Source: JADJNW01 sp964526645
Lineage (GTDB): Bacteria; Bacteroidota; Bacteroidia; Chitinophagales; Saprospiraceae
NCBI GenBank assembly: GCA_964526645.1
Contig: CAZGJN010000004.1
Coordinates: forward strand, 124,001-188,000
Direction of reading: 5' to 3'
DNA length: 64,000 nucleotides
Shown here: one piece after another, positions 8,428 to 17,537 of the stretch
Layout: the number at the start of each line of letters is the position of its first letter
How positions within the stretch are numbered: the first letter of the stretch is position 1
Notes under the pieces: model-generated
Database searches by the model: none
Seen by the model: the letters and a program-made list of their open reading frames with translations, nothing else
Told to the model about the DNA's origin: nothing
Position numbers and translations under genes: made by a program

Positions 8428-8811
8428 CATCGCATCTCTTCCGAAAAATTATTTTTATCAATTCTTGTATATTTAAATCTTATTTTAGACTTTTACAGAA
8501 CGAAATTAGTGTAAAACGAACACATAGTTCAAACCAGCACAGCGACTGTTAAGGCTAAGCTCTTAAAAGCGTCAATGAAAACAACTATAACACGAAAGAG
8601 GTTGGGCTATATCATTTTTTATAAAAACATATGGGTCTTTTATGCAAAAGTGTCTTATCTTAGTTTTTGTAAGGCACTGCCGAACAATCTGATAAAACAC
8701 GGCGAGGGCTCTATCCCTTGAAAGCCAACTCTTTATCTTAATTTGGATCCCAGAGCATTTAAAAATTAATCAGACGCATTAGTTGTTTTTTTAACCAAAC
8801 TGAAGTATTGT
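8428..8811 (+). other. Long AT-rich leader upstream of susC1
   Basis: About 380 bases without a credible gene. A weaker -7-like TATCTTAG at 8656-8663 might be a second start site. I see no convincing long hairpin, riboswitch or anti-sigma/ECF pair here. The stretch would form the 5' untranslated leader if the 8396-8427 promoter is used. Confidence 0.4.
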
Positions 8812-11800
8812 ATGAAACTTAGGAACGACTACTTCTTAAAGAGTCTTCTGCTTCTTATGTCATTGACGGTAAGCATGGCGGCTTGGTCGCAGCGCACCAT
8901 CACCGGAAAAGTGACAGACGAAACGACGGGAGACATTCTCATCGGTGCCAACATTTTAGTGGTTGGTACTTCCACAGGTACAGTTACGGATATTGATGGT
9001 ACTTATTCTTTGAGCATCCCAGAGGGGGCTACGGAATTAGAATTCTCTTACACGGGTTACACCAGCCGGAGAGTCGCTATCGGTACATCTAACGTGATAG
9101 ACATTTCACTGAGCCCAGGGCAGGTGCTGGATGAAATTGTGGTAGTAGGTTATGGTACACAGAAAGCGAAGGAAGTGACCAGCGCCGTGACCAGCGTGAA
9201 AGCCGAAGATTTCAACGGCGGTAACGTGAACGATCCTACTCAGTTGATTCAGGGTAAAATTGCAGGTTTGAATATTGCCAAGGCGGGTGGTGACCCCAAC
9301 GGTGGCACTACGATTCGCCTGCGCGGCCTTTCTACCCTGGGTTCTAACACGCAGCCCCTGATCGTTATTGACGGTACTATCGGTGCTTCCCTTAATTCCG
9401 TTGACCCAAGCGACATTGAATCGGTTGACGTATTGAAGGATGGCTCAGCTGCTGCTATTTATGGTACACGGGCTTCTTCAGGTGTGATCCTGATCACTAC
9501 CAAAAAAGGTAAAAAAGGCGATGCCAAAGTAGATTACAATGGCTATGCTTCCTCAGAATCTATTGCAAGACAGGTACAAACTACCTCTGCTGCTGAGTTT
9601 GCGGAGTTGCGCCCTAATTCCGATCGCGGCTTTGAAACGGATTGGGTAGATGAAGTGACCCGCACAGGGCTTTCGCATGTACACAACCTGTCTTTGTCCG
9701 GTGGTATTGGTAATGGTACTACTTATCGGGCTTCCTTGAACTATCGCAACATTCAAGGTATTGGCTTGCAGAGTGGTTTCCAGCAGTTTAATGGTCGCTT
9801 GAACCTGACTCAAAAAGCACTCAACGACCGTTTGACCTTTACGGCTAACCTTTCTTCTACGCGTCGTGATGCTAATTTCGGCGTAGTGGAGGCTTTGCGT
9901 TATGCAAATTTGTATAACCCTACGGCGCCGGTTCGCTTCAGCGATCCAAACCACCCTTTGTTTGACAAATACGGTGGATACTATCAGGAAGAAAACTTTG
10001 ACTACTTCAACCCGGTAGCGATCAATGAACAAAGTGCCAACCTGGGTAAGTCGAATGACCTTTTGATGAGTGGCCGTTTGGATTATGAACTGATTCCAGG
10101 CTTGACCGTTTCTGGTTTCTATTCTCAATTGCGCACGACTTTCCAGGGGCGTCAGTACTACAAGAAGCAGGCTTATTTCCGTGGCTTTGGTAGAAATGGA
10201 CAAGCGAACGCTAATGACGACAATAGCAATATTCAATTGTTTGAAGCTACTGCGAATTACACCAAGGACTTCGGTAAGTTGAACCTGACCATTTTGGGAG
10301 GCTATTCTTATCAGGAAAGCCGCTTTGATGGTATTGGTATCAATGCAGGGGACTTTATCTCCGATGACATTTCCTTCAATGCCTTGGCTTTCTCTCAGGA
10401 AATTCCTAAAGGTAGAGCTTCTTTCTACAGCTACCAGAATTCCAACAAGGTAATCGCTTTCTTCGGTCGTGTGAACTTTAACTTCGACGATACTTACTTC
10501 CTGCAGGCTACTGTGCGCCGAGAGGGTTCTACTCGCCTTGGGGAAAACAACAAATGGGGGGTATTCCCTGGTGTGAGTGCCGGTGTGACGCTCAGCAACT
10601 TGATTGACGTAGCCGGTCTTGATAACTTAAAGCTCCGTGTAGGTTATGGTGAAACAGGTGCATTGCCACCAAGTGATGGATTATCAGTACTGCGTTTCGG
10701 TCAAAGTGGGTCTTTCTTCTTCAATGGTGGTTTCGTGCCGGCTTATGCACCTAACCAAAACCCGAACCCCGACCTGAAGTGGGAAGTGAAAGGTGAATTC
10801 AATGCAGGTATTGACTTCGCATTGATGGATTACAAACTGACGGGTTCTTTGGACTATTATACGCGTAGAACACGTGACTTGATCTTCCCTGTAAACGTAC
10901 CCGTACCACCTAACTTTGCCGGTACGACTCAAGCAAACCTCGAAGACGTTGAATTACGCAACTCCGGTGTTGAAGTGAGCGTTGGCTATTTGTTGGATAA
11001 AGGTAAGTTCAGCTGGGAACCTCGCCTGGTATTCTCTGCTTACAATACAGTGTTGGATACAGTTGATATTGATGGAGAAGCCAAGTTCAAATTCTTCGCA
11101 AGCGGTGGCTTCTTCTTGCCAAACAGTACCTCTCCGGGTGCGCCAGGTTTGAATGATAACCCAACGATCATCGTACAAGCCGGTCAAAGCCTTGGCCAGT
11201 TGTATGGTTTGATCTACGAAGGCGTAGGTGAGGATGGCAAGTTTATTTTCCGCGATATTAATGGTGACAATCAAATCAATGGTGACGACAGAACCGTTAT
11301 CGGTGATGGTTTGCCAGACTTTTCACTCGGTTTCCAGAGTAGCTTCCGCTATGCCAACTGGGATTTCAACTTCTTCTTGCGTGGGGATTTTGGTCACGAC
11401 CTGGCAAATATGTATCGCGTATTCTACGAACCACTGGGTACAGGCTCGCGTGAAATCGAAAATATTGTAAAAACAAAGTTCTTCAATGAAAACCTACGGG
11501 CTAACCCGCAGTTCTCCAGCTATTATGTAGAAAATGCTTCTTACATCGCGCTGGACAACGCTACTTTGGGCTACACCTTCAATTTGGGTGAGAAGAGCAA
11601 ATTCTCCAAGATTCGTCTTTACCTCACGGGGCAGAACTTATTTTTCATCACTGATTATACAGGTGTAGATCCATCTCCTCGTTATGGTGATCCAGGTGAA
11701 TCTGACAATGGTGGTGCTACGCCACTTGGGGCAGGCAATCCGCTGTATCCTGGTTTGGATCGTAGAAATATTTATTTCCGTACGCGAACAATTACGTTCG

Positions 11801-11820
11801 GTTTGAATTTAGGATTCTAA
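8812..11820 (+). CDS. SusC/RagA-type TonB-dependent outer-membrane transporter 1
   Basis: SusC-family transporter of 1002 aa that, with its SusD lid, imports oligomers across the outer membrane using TonB energy. A signal peptide (residues 1-26, cut near AAWSQ) is followed by a carboxypeptidase-regulatory-like domain (about 28-103). A canonical motif ending VVVGYGTQ comes next (about residue 110). Then come the plug (IQGKIAGLNIAKAGGDP, AAIYGTRASSGVILITTKKG) and a beta barrel ending in aromatic FGLNLGF, the usual export signal. Length and features are normal for the family. It is the first gene of a 22-kb co-directional locus, with SusD 46 bases downstream. Confidence 0.95.
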   Translation: MKLRNDYFLKSLLLLMSLTVSMAAWSQRTITGKVTDETTGDILIGANILVVGTSTGTVTDIDGTYSLSIPEGATELEFSYTGYTSRRVAIGTSNVIDISLSPGQVLDEIVVVGYGTQKAKEVTSAVTSVKAEDFNGGNVNDPTQLIQGKIAGLNIAKAGGDPNGGTTIRLRGLSTLGSNTQPLIVIDGTIGASLNSVDPSDIESVDVLKDGSAAAIYGTRASSGVILITTKKGKKGDAKVDYNGYASSESIARQVQTTSAAEFAELRPNSDRGFETDWVDEVTRTGLSHVHNLSLSGGIGNGTTYRASLNYRNIQGIGLQSGFQQFNGRLNLTQKALNDRLTFTANLSSTRRDANFGVVEALRYANLYNPTAPVRFSDPNHPLFDKYGGYYQEENFDYFNPVAINEQSANLGKSNDLLMSGRLDYELIPGLTVSGFYSQLRTTFQGRQYYKKQAYFRGFGRNGQANANDDNSNIQLFEATANYTKDFGKLNLTILGGYSYQESRFDGIGINAGDFISDDISFNALAFSQEIPKGRASFYSYQNSNKVIAFFGRVNFNFDDTYFLQATVRREGSTRLGENNKWGVFPGVSAGVTLSNLIDVAGLDNLKLRVGYGETGALPPSDGLSVLRFGQSGSFFFNGGFVPAYAPNQNPNPDLKWEVKGEFNAGIDFALMDYKLTGSLDYYTRRTRDLIFPVNVPVPPNFAGTTQANLEDVELRNSGVEVSVGYLLDKGKFSWEPRLVFSAYNTVLDTVDIDGEAKFKFFASGGFFLPNSTSPGAPGLNDNPTIIVQAGQSLGQLYGLIYEGVGEDGKFIFRDINGDNQINGDDRTVIGDGLPDFSLGFQSSFRYANWDFNFFLRGDFGHDLANMYRVFYEPLGTGSREIENIVKTKFFNENLRANPQFSSYYVENASYIALDNATLGYTFNLGEKSKFSKIRLYLTGQNLFFITDYTGVDPSPRYGDPGESDNGGATPLGAGNPLYPGLDRRNIYFRTRTITFGLNLGF

Positions 11821-11866
11821 TAAAGCATTAGTAAACATCATTTAAACCATTTAAATCAGGTAAATC

Positions 11867-13441
11867 ATGATAAGATATCTGAATCGTGCAGGCAAGGCGC
11901 TGTTGTTGTTAGTTTGCCTGCTTCCTTTCAACCAATCTTGTACCAACCTGGATGAGCAGATTTTTAGTGAGTTGACTTCGGAGAACTTCCCAACCACTGA
12001 AGAACAGTTTATCTCGGCTTTGGGTGCTACTTACACAAGCTTGTATGGCTTGATGAACCACGGTGGCTTCTTTTCTATCCAGGAGGTTTCTTCTGACGAG
12101 ATTATGATTCCACAGCGCGGTAATGACTGGTTCGACGGTGGTATTTGGTTGCGCACGCACCGCCACCAGTTTGATGCAGTGAGCGATGGGCAGTTTAATG
12201 GTGCATGGGGCTACCTCTTCGGGGGTGTTTCCAACTGCAATCGCGTGATCGAGCTTTTCACGACGCTGGTAGCAGATGGCAAGGTAGATCAGGCACAAGC
12301 AGCGGGTTTCATCGCAGAAGTGCGTACACTGCGCGCTTTGTTTTACTTTTGGTTGTTGGATACTTTTGGTAATGTGCCAATCGTAACCAGCTTTTCCTCA
12401 GCGGATCCGAATCCGCCTACTAAACCAAGAGCACAAGTATTCCAGTTTGTAGAACAGGAATTGAACGAGAGTGTACCGCAATTAGCGAAGGCGAAGGATG
12501 GTTCTACCTATGCGCGGATGAACTTCTACGCAGGTAAGTTCTTGCAAGCGAAGTTGTATTTGAATTCTGAAGTATATACTGGCAAAGCAGAATGGGCTAA
12601 GGCTGCTGCTGCTTGTGATGAAATCATCAATTCTGGTTTGTACAGCTTAGAATCAGACTACTTCAAGAATTTTAATACAAACAATTCGGGTTCTACTGAA
12701 AATATTTTCGTAGTACCTTACGATGAAGCACAAGCACAAGGCTTCAACCTCGCACAAATGACGCTGCACTACTCCAGCCAGGCTACCTTCAACCTTCAGC
12801 AACAGCCCTGGAATGGCTACTGCACACTGCAAGAATTCTACGAATCCTATTCTAACGATGATAAGCGCAAGGGTACGCCCGGCAACCAGCAAGTACGCGG
12901 TAACTTCCACGCAGGCCCTCAGTTCGCTTCAGATGGAGTTACGCGTTTGATTGACTCAGGTGCAGAACCAGCTGACCCAGACGGACAGCCACTGACTTTC
13001 ACGCCTGAAGTAAATGCTTTGGAACCCAATACACTGCGCCAGGCAGGTGCACGTGTTGGTAAGTTTGAATTTGAACTGGGTGCTACACCCAACCTGAGTA
13101 ATGACTTCCCTGTATTCCGCTATGCTGATGCCCTGCTGATGAAAGCAGAAGCGCTGTGGAGACAAAACCCAGGTGATGCTATGGCTTTGGCTTTGGTGAA
13201 TCAAGTGCGCACGAGAGCGGGAGTAGCGCCATTCGCTACACTTACTGCTGATAATCTTTTGGCAGAACGCGGACGGGAGATGTTTTATGAAGGCTGGCGT
13301 CGCCAGGATTTGATCCGCTTTGACAAGTTTGACGATCCTTGGGCATTCAAGCCAGCATCAGAAGCTTGCAAAGAATTGTTCCCGATTCCTGATGTACAGC
13401 TTCGCTCTAACCCGAACTTGGTACAGAATCCATGCTATTAA
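11867..13441 (+). CDS. SusD/RagB-family surface lipoprotein
   Basis: SusD homologue of 524 aa. A lipoprotein signal ends in FNQSC (Cys25), so it is lipid-anchored. SusD proteins act as hinged lids over the SusC barrel and bind the ligand outside the cell. The N-terminal half has TPR-like helices (ALRALFYFWLLDTFGNVPIV is split over this region). The C-terminal family signature is present (GREMFYEGWRRQDLIRF, then LFPIPDVQL). It ends NPCY, where many SusD proteins end NPGY. It pairs with the upstream SusC1. The substrate is unknown because no degrading enzyme accompanies it. Confidence 0.93.
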   Translation: MIRYLNRAGKALLLLVCLLPFNQSCTNLDEQIFSELTSENFPTTEEQFISALGATYTSLYGLMNHGGFFSIQEVSSDEIMIPQRGNDWFDGGIWLRTHRHQFDAVSDGQFNGAWGYLFGGVSNCNRVIELFTTLVADGKVDQAQAAGFIAEVRTLRALFYFWLLDTFGNVPIVTSFSSADPNPPTKPRAQVFQFVEQELNESVPQLAKAKDGSTYARMNFYAGKFLQAKLYLNSEVYTGKAEWAKAAAACDEIINSGLYSLESDYFKNFNTNNSGSTENIFVVPYDEAQAQGFNLAQMTLHYSSQATFNLQQQPWNGYCTLQEFYESYSNDDKRKGTPGNQQVRGNFHAGPQFASDGVTRLIDSGAEPADPDGQPLTFTPEVNALEPNTLRQAGARVGKFEFELGATPNLSNDFPVFRYADALLMKAEALWRQNPGDAMALALVNQVRTRAGVAPFATLTADNLLAERGREMFYEGWRRQDLIRFDKFDDPWAFKPASEACKELFPIPDVQLRSNPNLVQNPCY

Positions 13442-13476
13442 TACCGATGTTTGTTTGATATAATTCTAAATGAATA

Positions 13477-13504
13477 GGAAGCAAGTAAGTTTTTACTTGC
13501 TTCC
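13477..13504 (+). terminator. Perfect 12-bp hairpin between susD and VCBS1
   Basis: GGAAGCAAGTAA (13477-13488) pairs perfectly with TTACTTGCTTCC (13493-13504) around a 4-base loop. It starts 36 bases after the susD stop and ends 29 bases before the chosen VCBS1 start. There is no long T-run, so an attenuator, partial terminator or 3'-end stabiliser of susCD mRNA is more likely than a full stop. Confidence 0.7.
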
Positions 13505-13532
13505 TTCATATCCGATGGAAGGCAAAGTGCAG

Positions 13533-16500
13533 ATGGTAAAATTTCATTTTTTTCAGTTGAGAAGCTTAGCAGGGTGCTTGGTGGCATTGGCAATAGTAGG
13601 GACTGGTTGCCAAAAGCAGCAAGATGTTTTTGAGGATAAGATTACGACTCTCTTTACAGCCCTTCCGCCACAACACACGGGCATTGATTTTATCAACCAA
13701 TTGCAACACACCGAAGATTTTAATCCTTATACTTTCCGCAATTTCTACAACGGTGCCGGAGTTGGCTTGGGTGATATCAACAACGATGGCTTGGTAGATA
13801 TTTTCTTTTGTGGCAACCAGGTGGACAATAAACTCTATCTCAATAAAGGCAATTTTCAGTTTGAAGATATTTCGGTCAAAGCCGGCATCACTTCGCCGGG
13901 CGTATGGTCTTCGGGTGTAAGTTTGGTGGACATCAACGGCGATGGCTGGTTGGATATTTACGTTTGCAAATCGGGCAAACCCGGAGGGGAACGCCGCTAT
14001 AACGAACTTTTTATCAATAATAGAGACTTGACTTTTTCGGAAAAAGGGGCAGAATATGAATTGAATGCCCTGGGGCTTTCTACCCACGCCGCTTTTTTTG
14101 ATTTTGACAAAGACGGTGATTTGGATTGCTACCTGCTCAATAATTCCATCCGCTCCGTAGGTGGCTATGATTTAATCAAAGACCAACGCAAGATTCCTGA
14201 CCCTGAAGGGGGCAACAAACTGCTCAGAAATGAAGATGGAAAATTTAAGGATGTAAGCCAGCAAATGGGCATTTATACCAGTGCGATCGGCTTCGGGCTG
14301 GGCGTGACCATCGGCGATGTGAACCAGGACGGTTGGCCAGATATCTACGTTTCCAACGATTTTTTTGAGCGGGATTATCTTTACATCAACAAGGGCAATT
14401 CGCCTTCGGGAGCGCACCAGGGCTTTACAGAATCGCTCGAAACTTACATGCGCGAAATCAGCCTCGGCTCTATGGGGGCGGATATGGCAGACATCAATAA
14501 CGATGGTTTGCCGGAGGTGTTTGTCACTGAAATGCTACCCGAAGATGATGCTCGCATGAAAACCAAAGCGGTTTTTGAAAACTGGGACAAATACCAGGCG
14601 AATGTCAGACAGGGCTATCACCATCAGTTTCCGCGCAATGTTTTACAACTGAACAATGGCAATAATACATTCAGCGAAATCGGGCGCATGGCAGGCGTAC
14701 ACGCCACCGATTGGAGCTGGGGGGCACTTATTTTGGACATGGATAACGACGGCTGGAAAGATATTTTTGTTGCCAATGGTATTTTTAAGGATTTAACCGA
14801 CCAGGACTATGTCAACTTTTATTCTGACCCCGCCACCGTGAGGGCTTTGATGAAGCGCGACAATAAAGTGATCGAACAAATGATTGACTCGATTCCTTCT
14901 CAGGCGTTGGCAAATTATGCTTTTCACAACGATGGCAATTTGAGTTTTTCTAATAAAGCAACAGCATGGGGCTTGGCTACGCCGAGTTTTTCCAATGGCG
15001 CTGCCTATGGTGATCTGGATAATGACGGCGATCTGGACCTGGTCGTCAATAATGTCAATATGCCGCCTTTTGTCTATCGAAACAACGCAGACACTTTGCA
15101 GCAAAAAAATCGCTTTTTGGTTTTTAGTTTTAAAGGAACAGGTAACAATACCTTTGGTATCGGCACGCAGACGACTATTTTCCACGGCGGACAGGTTTTC
15201 TACCAAGAACTCAACCCGATGCGGGGTTTTGAATCCTGTGTGGATCACCGCTTACATTTCGGCTTGGGTGATATCCAACAGGTGGATTCTGTGGTCATCT
15301 TTTTTCCTGATGGTGCATCGGTTTCGATGGTTGATGTACCAACTAATCAGTTTTTGACCATTGATCAGCAAAAAGCAACCATTTCCAATAAAACGCTTCC
15401 GCAAAGCACGGCTACTCCGATTTTTAAAGACATTTCCGCGGCAGTTGCTATTGATTTTAAGCACGAAGAAAACCCCTTTTCCGATTTCGACAGGGATCGC
15501 CTGCTTTTTCACATGCTTTCCAATGCAGGACCTAAAGTTTGTAGGGGGGATGTCAATGCGGATGGCTTAGAGGATTTTTTTATTGGTGGTGCCAAAGACC
15601 AGGCAGGCAAGCTTTTTGTACAACTACCCGGCAAAAAATTCAAACCCACCAACGAAGCGCTGTTTGAGCAGGATAAAGTATCGGAAGACAGCGACTGCAC
15701 TTTTTTTGATGCCGATGGCGATGGCGATTTGGATTTGTACGTTTGTAGCGGTGGCAATGAATTCCCCAGTAGTGCCGCAGCGCTGGCGGATCGTTTGTAC
15801 ATCAACAACGGCAAGGGCACTTTTTCCAAGTCGCCCCAAATTTTACCAACCTTTAATTTTGAAAGCACTTCTTGCGTGAAGCCAGCAGATTTTGATCAAG
15901 ATGGCGATGTGGATTTGTTTGTGGGGGTGCGCCTGCGTCCGTTTCTGTATGGGGTGCCTTGCAATGGCTATATTTTGCAAAATGATGGAAAAGGAAATTT
16001 CACAAACGTCACAGCTCAGTTGAATCCAGTATTGAAAGATATTGGTATGATAACCGATGCGGTTTGGGCGGATGTGAATGGAGATGCTCGGCTCGATTTG
16101 GTGGTAGTTGGGGATTGGATGCCGATTAGGATTTTTGCAAACAAGGGCGCTACGTTTGAAGAGATAAGCGCGCAAACAGGGCTGGGTAAAAGCAATGGTT
16201 GGTGGAGTGCTGTACAAGCCGCTGATTTTGATCAGGATGGTGATACCGATTTTGTACTGGGCAATCATGGTCTGAATTCTCGTTTCCGAGCCAGCGCGGA
16301 AAAGCCGGTTTCCATGTTTGTCAATGATTTTGATGGCAATGGCATGGCTGAGCAACTCACCTGTGTGTACAATGGCGATCAATCCTACCCGCTGGTGCTG
16401 CGCCAGGACTTGGTAAGCCAGCTTCCGGGTTTAAAAAAGAAATACCTGAAGTACAATAGCTACAAAAACCAAACGATTGAAGACATTATGTCGGCTGAAC

Positions 16501-16895
16501 AATTGGCGAATGCTATTCGGCTGAATGCTTACCAAATGCAAAGTTGCTTGCTGATGAATGAAAAAGGACGGTTTGTACTAATCCCCCTCCCTTTGCAAGC
16601 CCAATTGGCACCAGTTTATGGATTGGCAGTAGAAGATTTTGATCAAGATGGCTTCCTTGATATTTTGTTGGGTGGAAACTTCCATCGCGCCAAACCAGAG
16701 GTGGGAATTTACAGCGCCAGCTATGGGCTATGGCTCAGGGGAGATGGCAAAGGCACATTTAAGCCCATGCCTCCTGGCAAATCCGGTTTTTTTGTGCAAG
16801 GTGAAGTCAGAGATTTCCTAACTTTGAAAAGCGGCACAGGGCGTATGCTATTTGTTGCAAAAAATAATGAACCAATGCAGGTTTTTCAATATTAA
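13533..16895 (+). CDS. FG-GAP/VCBS and ASPIC/UnbV repeat lipoprotein, CRTAC1-like (VCBS1)
   Basis: Giant surface lipoprotein, 1120 aa from this start. An earlier in-frame ATG at 13470 would place a strong hairpin inside the coding region and delay the signal peptide, so 13533 (MVKFHFF) is preferred. The lipobox is VGTGC. At least twelve calcium-binding FG-GAP blades are visible, such as GDINNDGLVDIFF, DINGDGWLDIYV, DLDNDGDLDLVV and DFDQDGDTDFVLG. An ASPIC/UnbV segment (VDHRLHFGLGDIQQVDSV) sits mid-protein. The fold predicted is two linked beta-propellers. The family often sits beside SusC/D; its role is unproven. It is a close paralogue of the gene at 17538. Confidence 0.9.
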   Translation: MVKFHFFQLRSLAGCLVALAIVGTGCQKQQDVFEDKITTLFTALPPQHTGIDFINQLQHTEDFNPYTFRNFYNGAGVGLGDINNDGLVDIFFCGNQVDNKLYLNKGNFQFEDISVKAGITSPGVWSSGVSLVDINGDGWLDIYVCKSGKPGGERRYNELFINNRDLTFSEKGAEYELNALGLSTHAAFFDFDKDGDLDCYLLNNSIRSVGGYDLIKDQRKIPDPEGGNKLLRNEDGKFKDVSQQMGIYTSAIGFGLGVTIGDVNQDGWPDIYVSNDFFERDYLYINKGNSPSGAHQGFTESLETYMREISLGSMGADMADINNDGLPEVFVTEMLPEDDARMKTKAVFENWDKYQANVRQGYHHQFPRNVLQLNNGNNTFSEIGRMAGVHATDWSWGALILDMDNDGWKDIFVANGIFKDLTDQDYVNFYSDPATVRALMKRDNKVIEQMIDSIPSQALANYAFHNDGNLSFSNKATAWGLATPSFSNGAAYGDLDNDGDLDLVVNNVNMPPFVYRNNADTLQQKNRFLVFSFKGTGNNTFGIGTQTTIFHGGQVFYQELNPMRGFESCVDHRLHFGLGDIQQVDSVVIFFPDGASVSMVDVPTNQFLTIDQQKATISNKTLPQSTATPIFKDISAAVAIDFKHEENPFSDFDRDRLLFHMLSNAGPKVCRGDVNADGLEDFFIGGAKDQAGKLFVQLPGKKFKPTNEALFEQDKVSEDSDCTFFDADGDGDLDLYVCSGGNEFPSSAAALADRLYINNGKGTFSKSPQILPTFNFESTSCVKPADFDQDGDVDLFVGVRLRPFLYGVPCNGYILQNDGKGNFTNVTAQLNPVLKDIGMITDAVWADVNGDARLDLVVVGDWMPIRIFANKGATFEEISAQTGLGKSNGWWSAVQAADFDQDGDTDFVLGNHGLNSRFRASAEKPVSMFVNDFDGNGMAEQLTCVYNGDQSYPLVLRQDLVSQLPGLKKKYLKYNSYKNQTIEDIMSAEQLANAIRLNAYQMQSCLLMNEKGRFVLIPLPLQAQLAPVYGLAVEDFDQDGFLDILLGGNFHRAKPEVGIYSASYGLWLRGDGKGTFKPMPPGKSGFFVQGEVRDFLTLKSGTGRMLFVAKNNEPMQVFQY

Positions 16896-16927
16896 ACCTT
16901 CAATAATTGCATCAAACTTGAGGGACT

Positions 16928-17527
16928 ATGAGGCAGATATTACTTATCTTGTTGTTATTGATGATCTTTTTTTTTAGTCATTGCGATAGTGCTACCCAGC
17001 AATACGAGCGAAAAGTAAAAGAAGAACTGGCATCGGGATTGCGGTTTGATAGCTTGTTTTTGGGCATCTATTTGGGTATGCCCTCCAAAGAATTTTATAC
17101 CCATTGCTGGGCCTTGAACAAACAACAATTGATCAAGGAAGGACCAGGCAATACGAGCGTTTTGTATTATCCGCCTGACTTTAAGGAAATAACAAAGATG
17201 ACTTTTTATCCTAAGTTCTACGAAGATAAGATATATGAAGTGCCGATTGAGTTGATGTACGAGGCCTGGGCACCTTGGAACAAACAATACTTCGCAGACA
17301 AACTGGAAGTGGAAGCCCTTCAGGTATTGGAAAAATGGTACGGCGGAGGCTTTATGCAGATCGAACACCCTGAGCGCGGCAAGGTATTTGTAAAAGTGGA
17401 TGGCAATCGGCGGATATCCGTTTGGCATACAGATGAGCAAAAGGTGAAAGTTTTAATTACAGATTTAATAATGGATAGAGCTTTGAAATCTGCAAAAGAA
17501 GATGCAAAGGACATCAGTGGTAAATAA
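16928..17527 (+). CDS. Hypothetical lipoprotein of the SusC/VCBS locus
   Basis: A 199-aa protein with a hydrophobic leader and lipobox FFSHC (Cys19), so probably an envelope lipoprotein. After it come mixed alpha/beta segments with no motif I can name; aromatic and acidic residues are frequent (FYTHCWALNK, MYEAWAPWNKQYF, LEKWYGGGF). It lies 32 bases after VCBS1 and 10 bases before VCBS2, so it is almost certainly cotranscribed with both. A small binding or assembly partner for the large lipoproteins is a guess from position only. Confidence 0.75.
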   Translation: MRQILLILLLLMIFFFSHCDSATQQYERKVKEELASGLRFDSLFLGIYLGMPSKEFYTHCWALNKQQLIKEGPGNTSVLYYPPDFKEITKMTFYPKFYEDKIYEVPIELMYEAWAPWNKQYFADKLEVEALQVLEKWYGGGFMQIEHPERGKVFVKVDGNRRISVWHTDEQKVKVLITDLIMDRALKSAKEDAKDISGK

Positions 17528-17537
17528 AGTAACCGGA

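Noticed and set aside
9553..10236. Minus-strand open frame antisense to susC1
   Set aside because: A shadow of the highly constrained SusC coding sequence, with no signal peptide, domain or ribosome-binding context.
13470..13532. In-frame N-terminal extension of VCBS1
   Set aside because: It would contain a perfect 12-bp hairpin and move the lipoprotein signal peptide 21 residues inside; the ATG at 13533 gives a normal leader.
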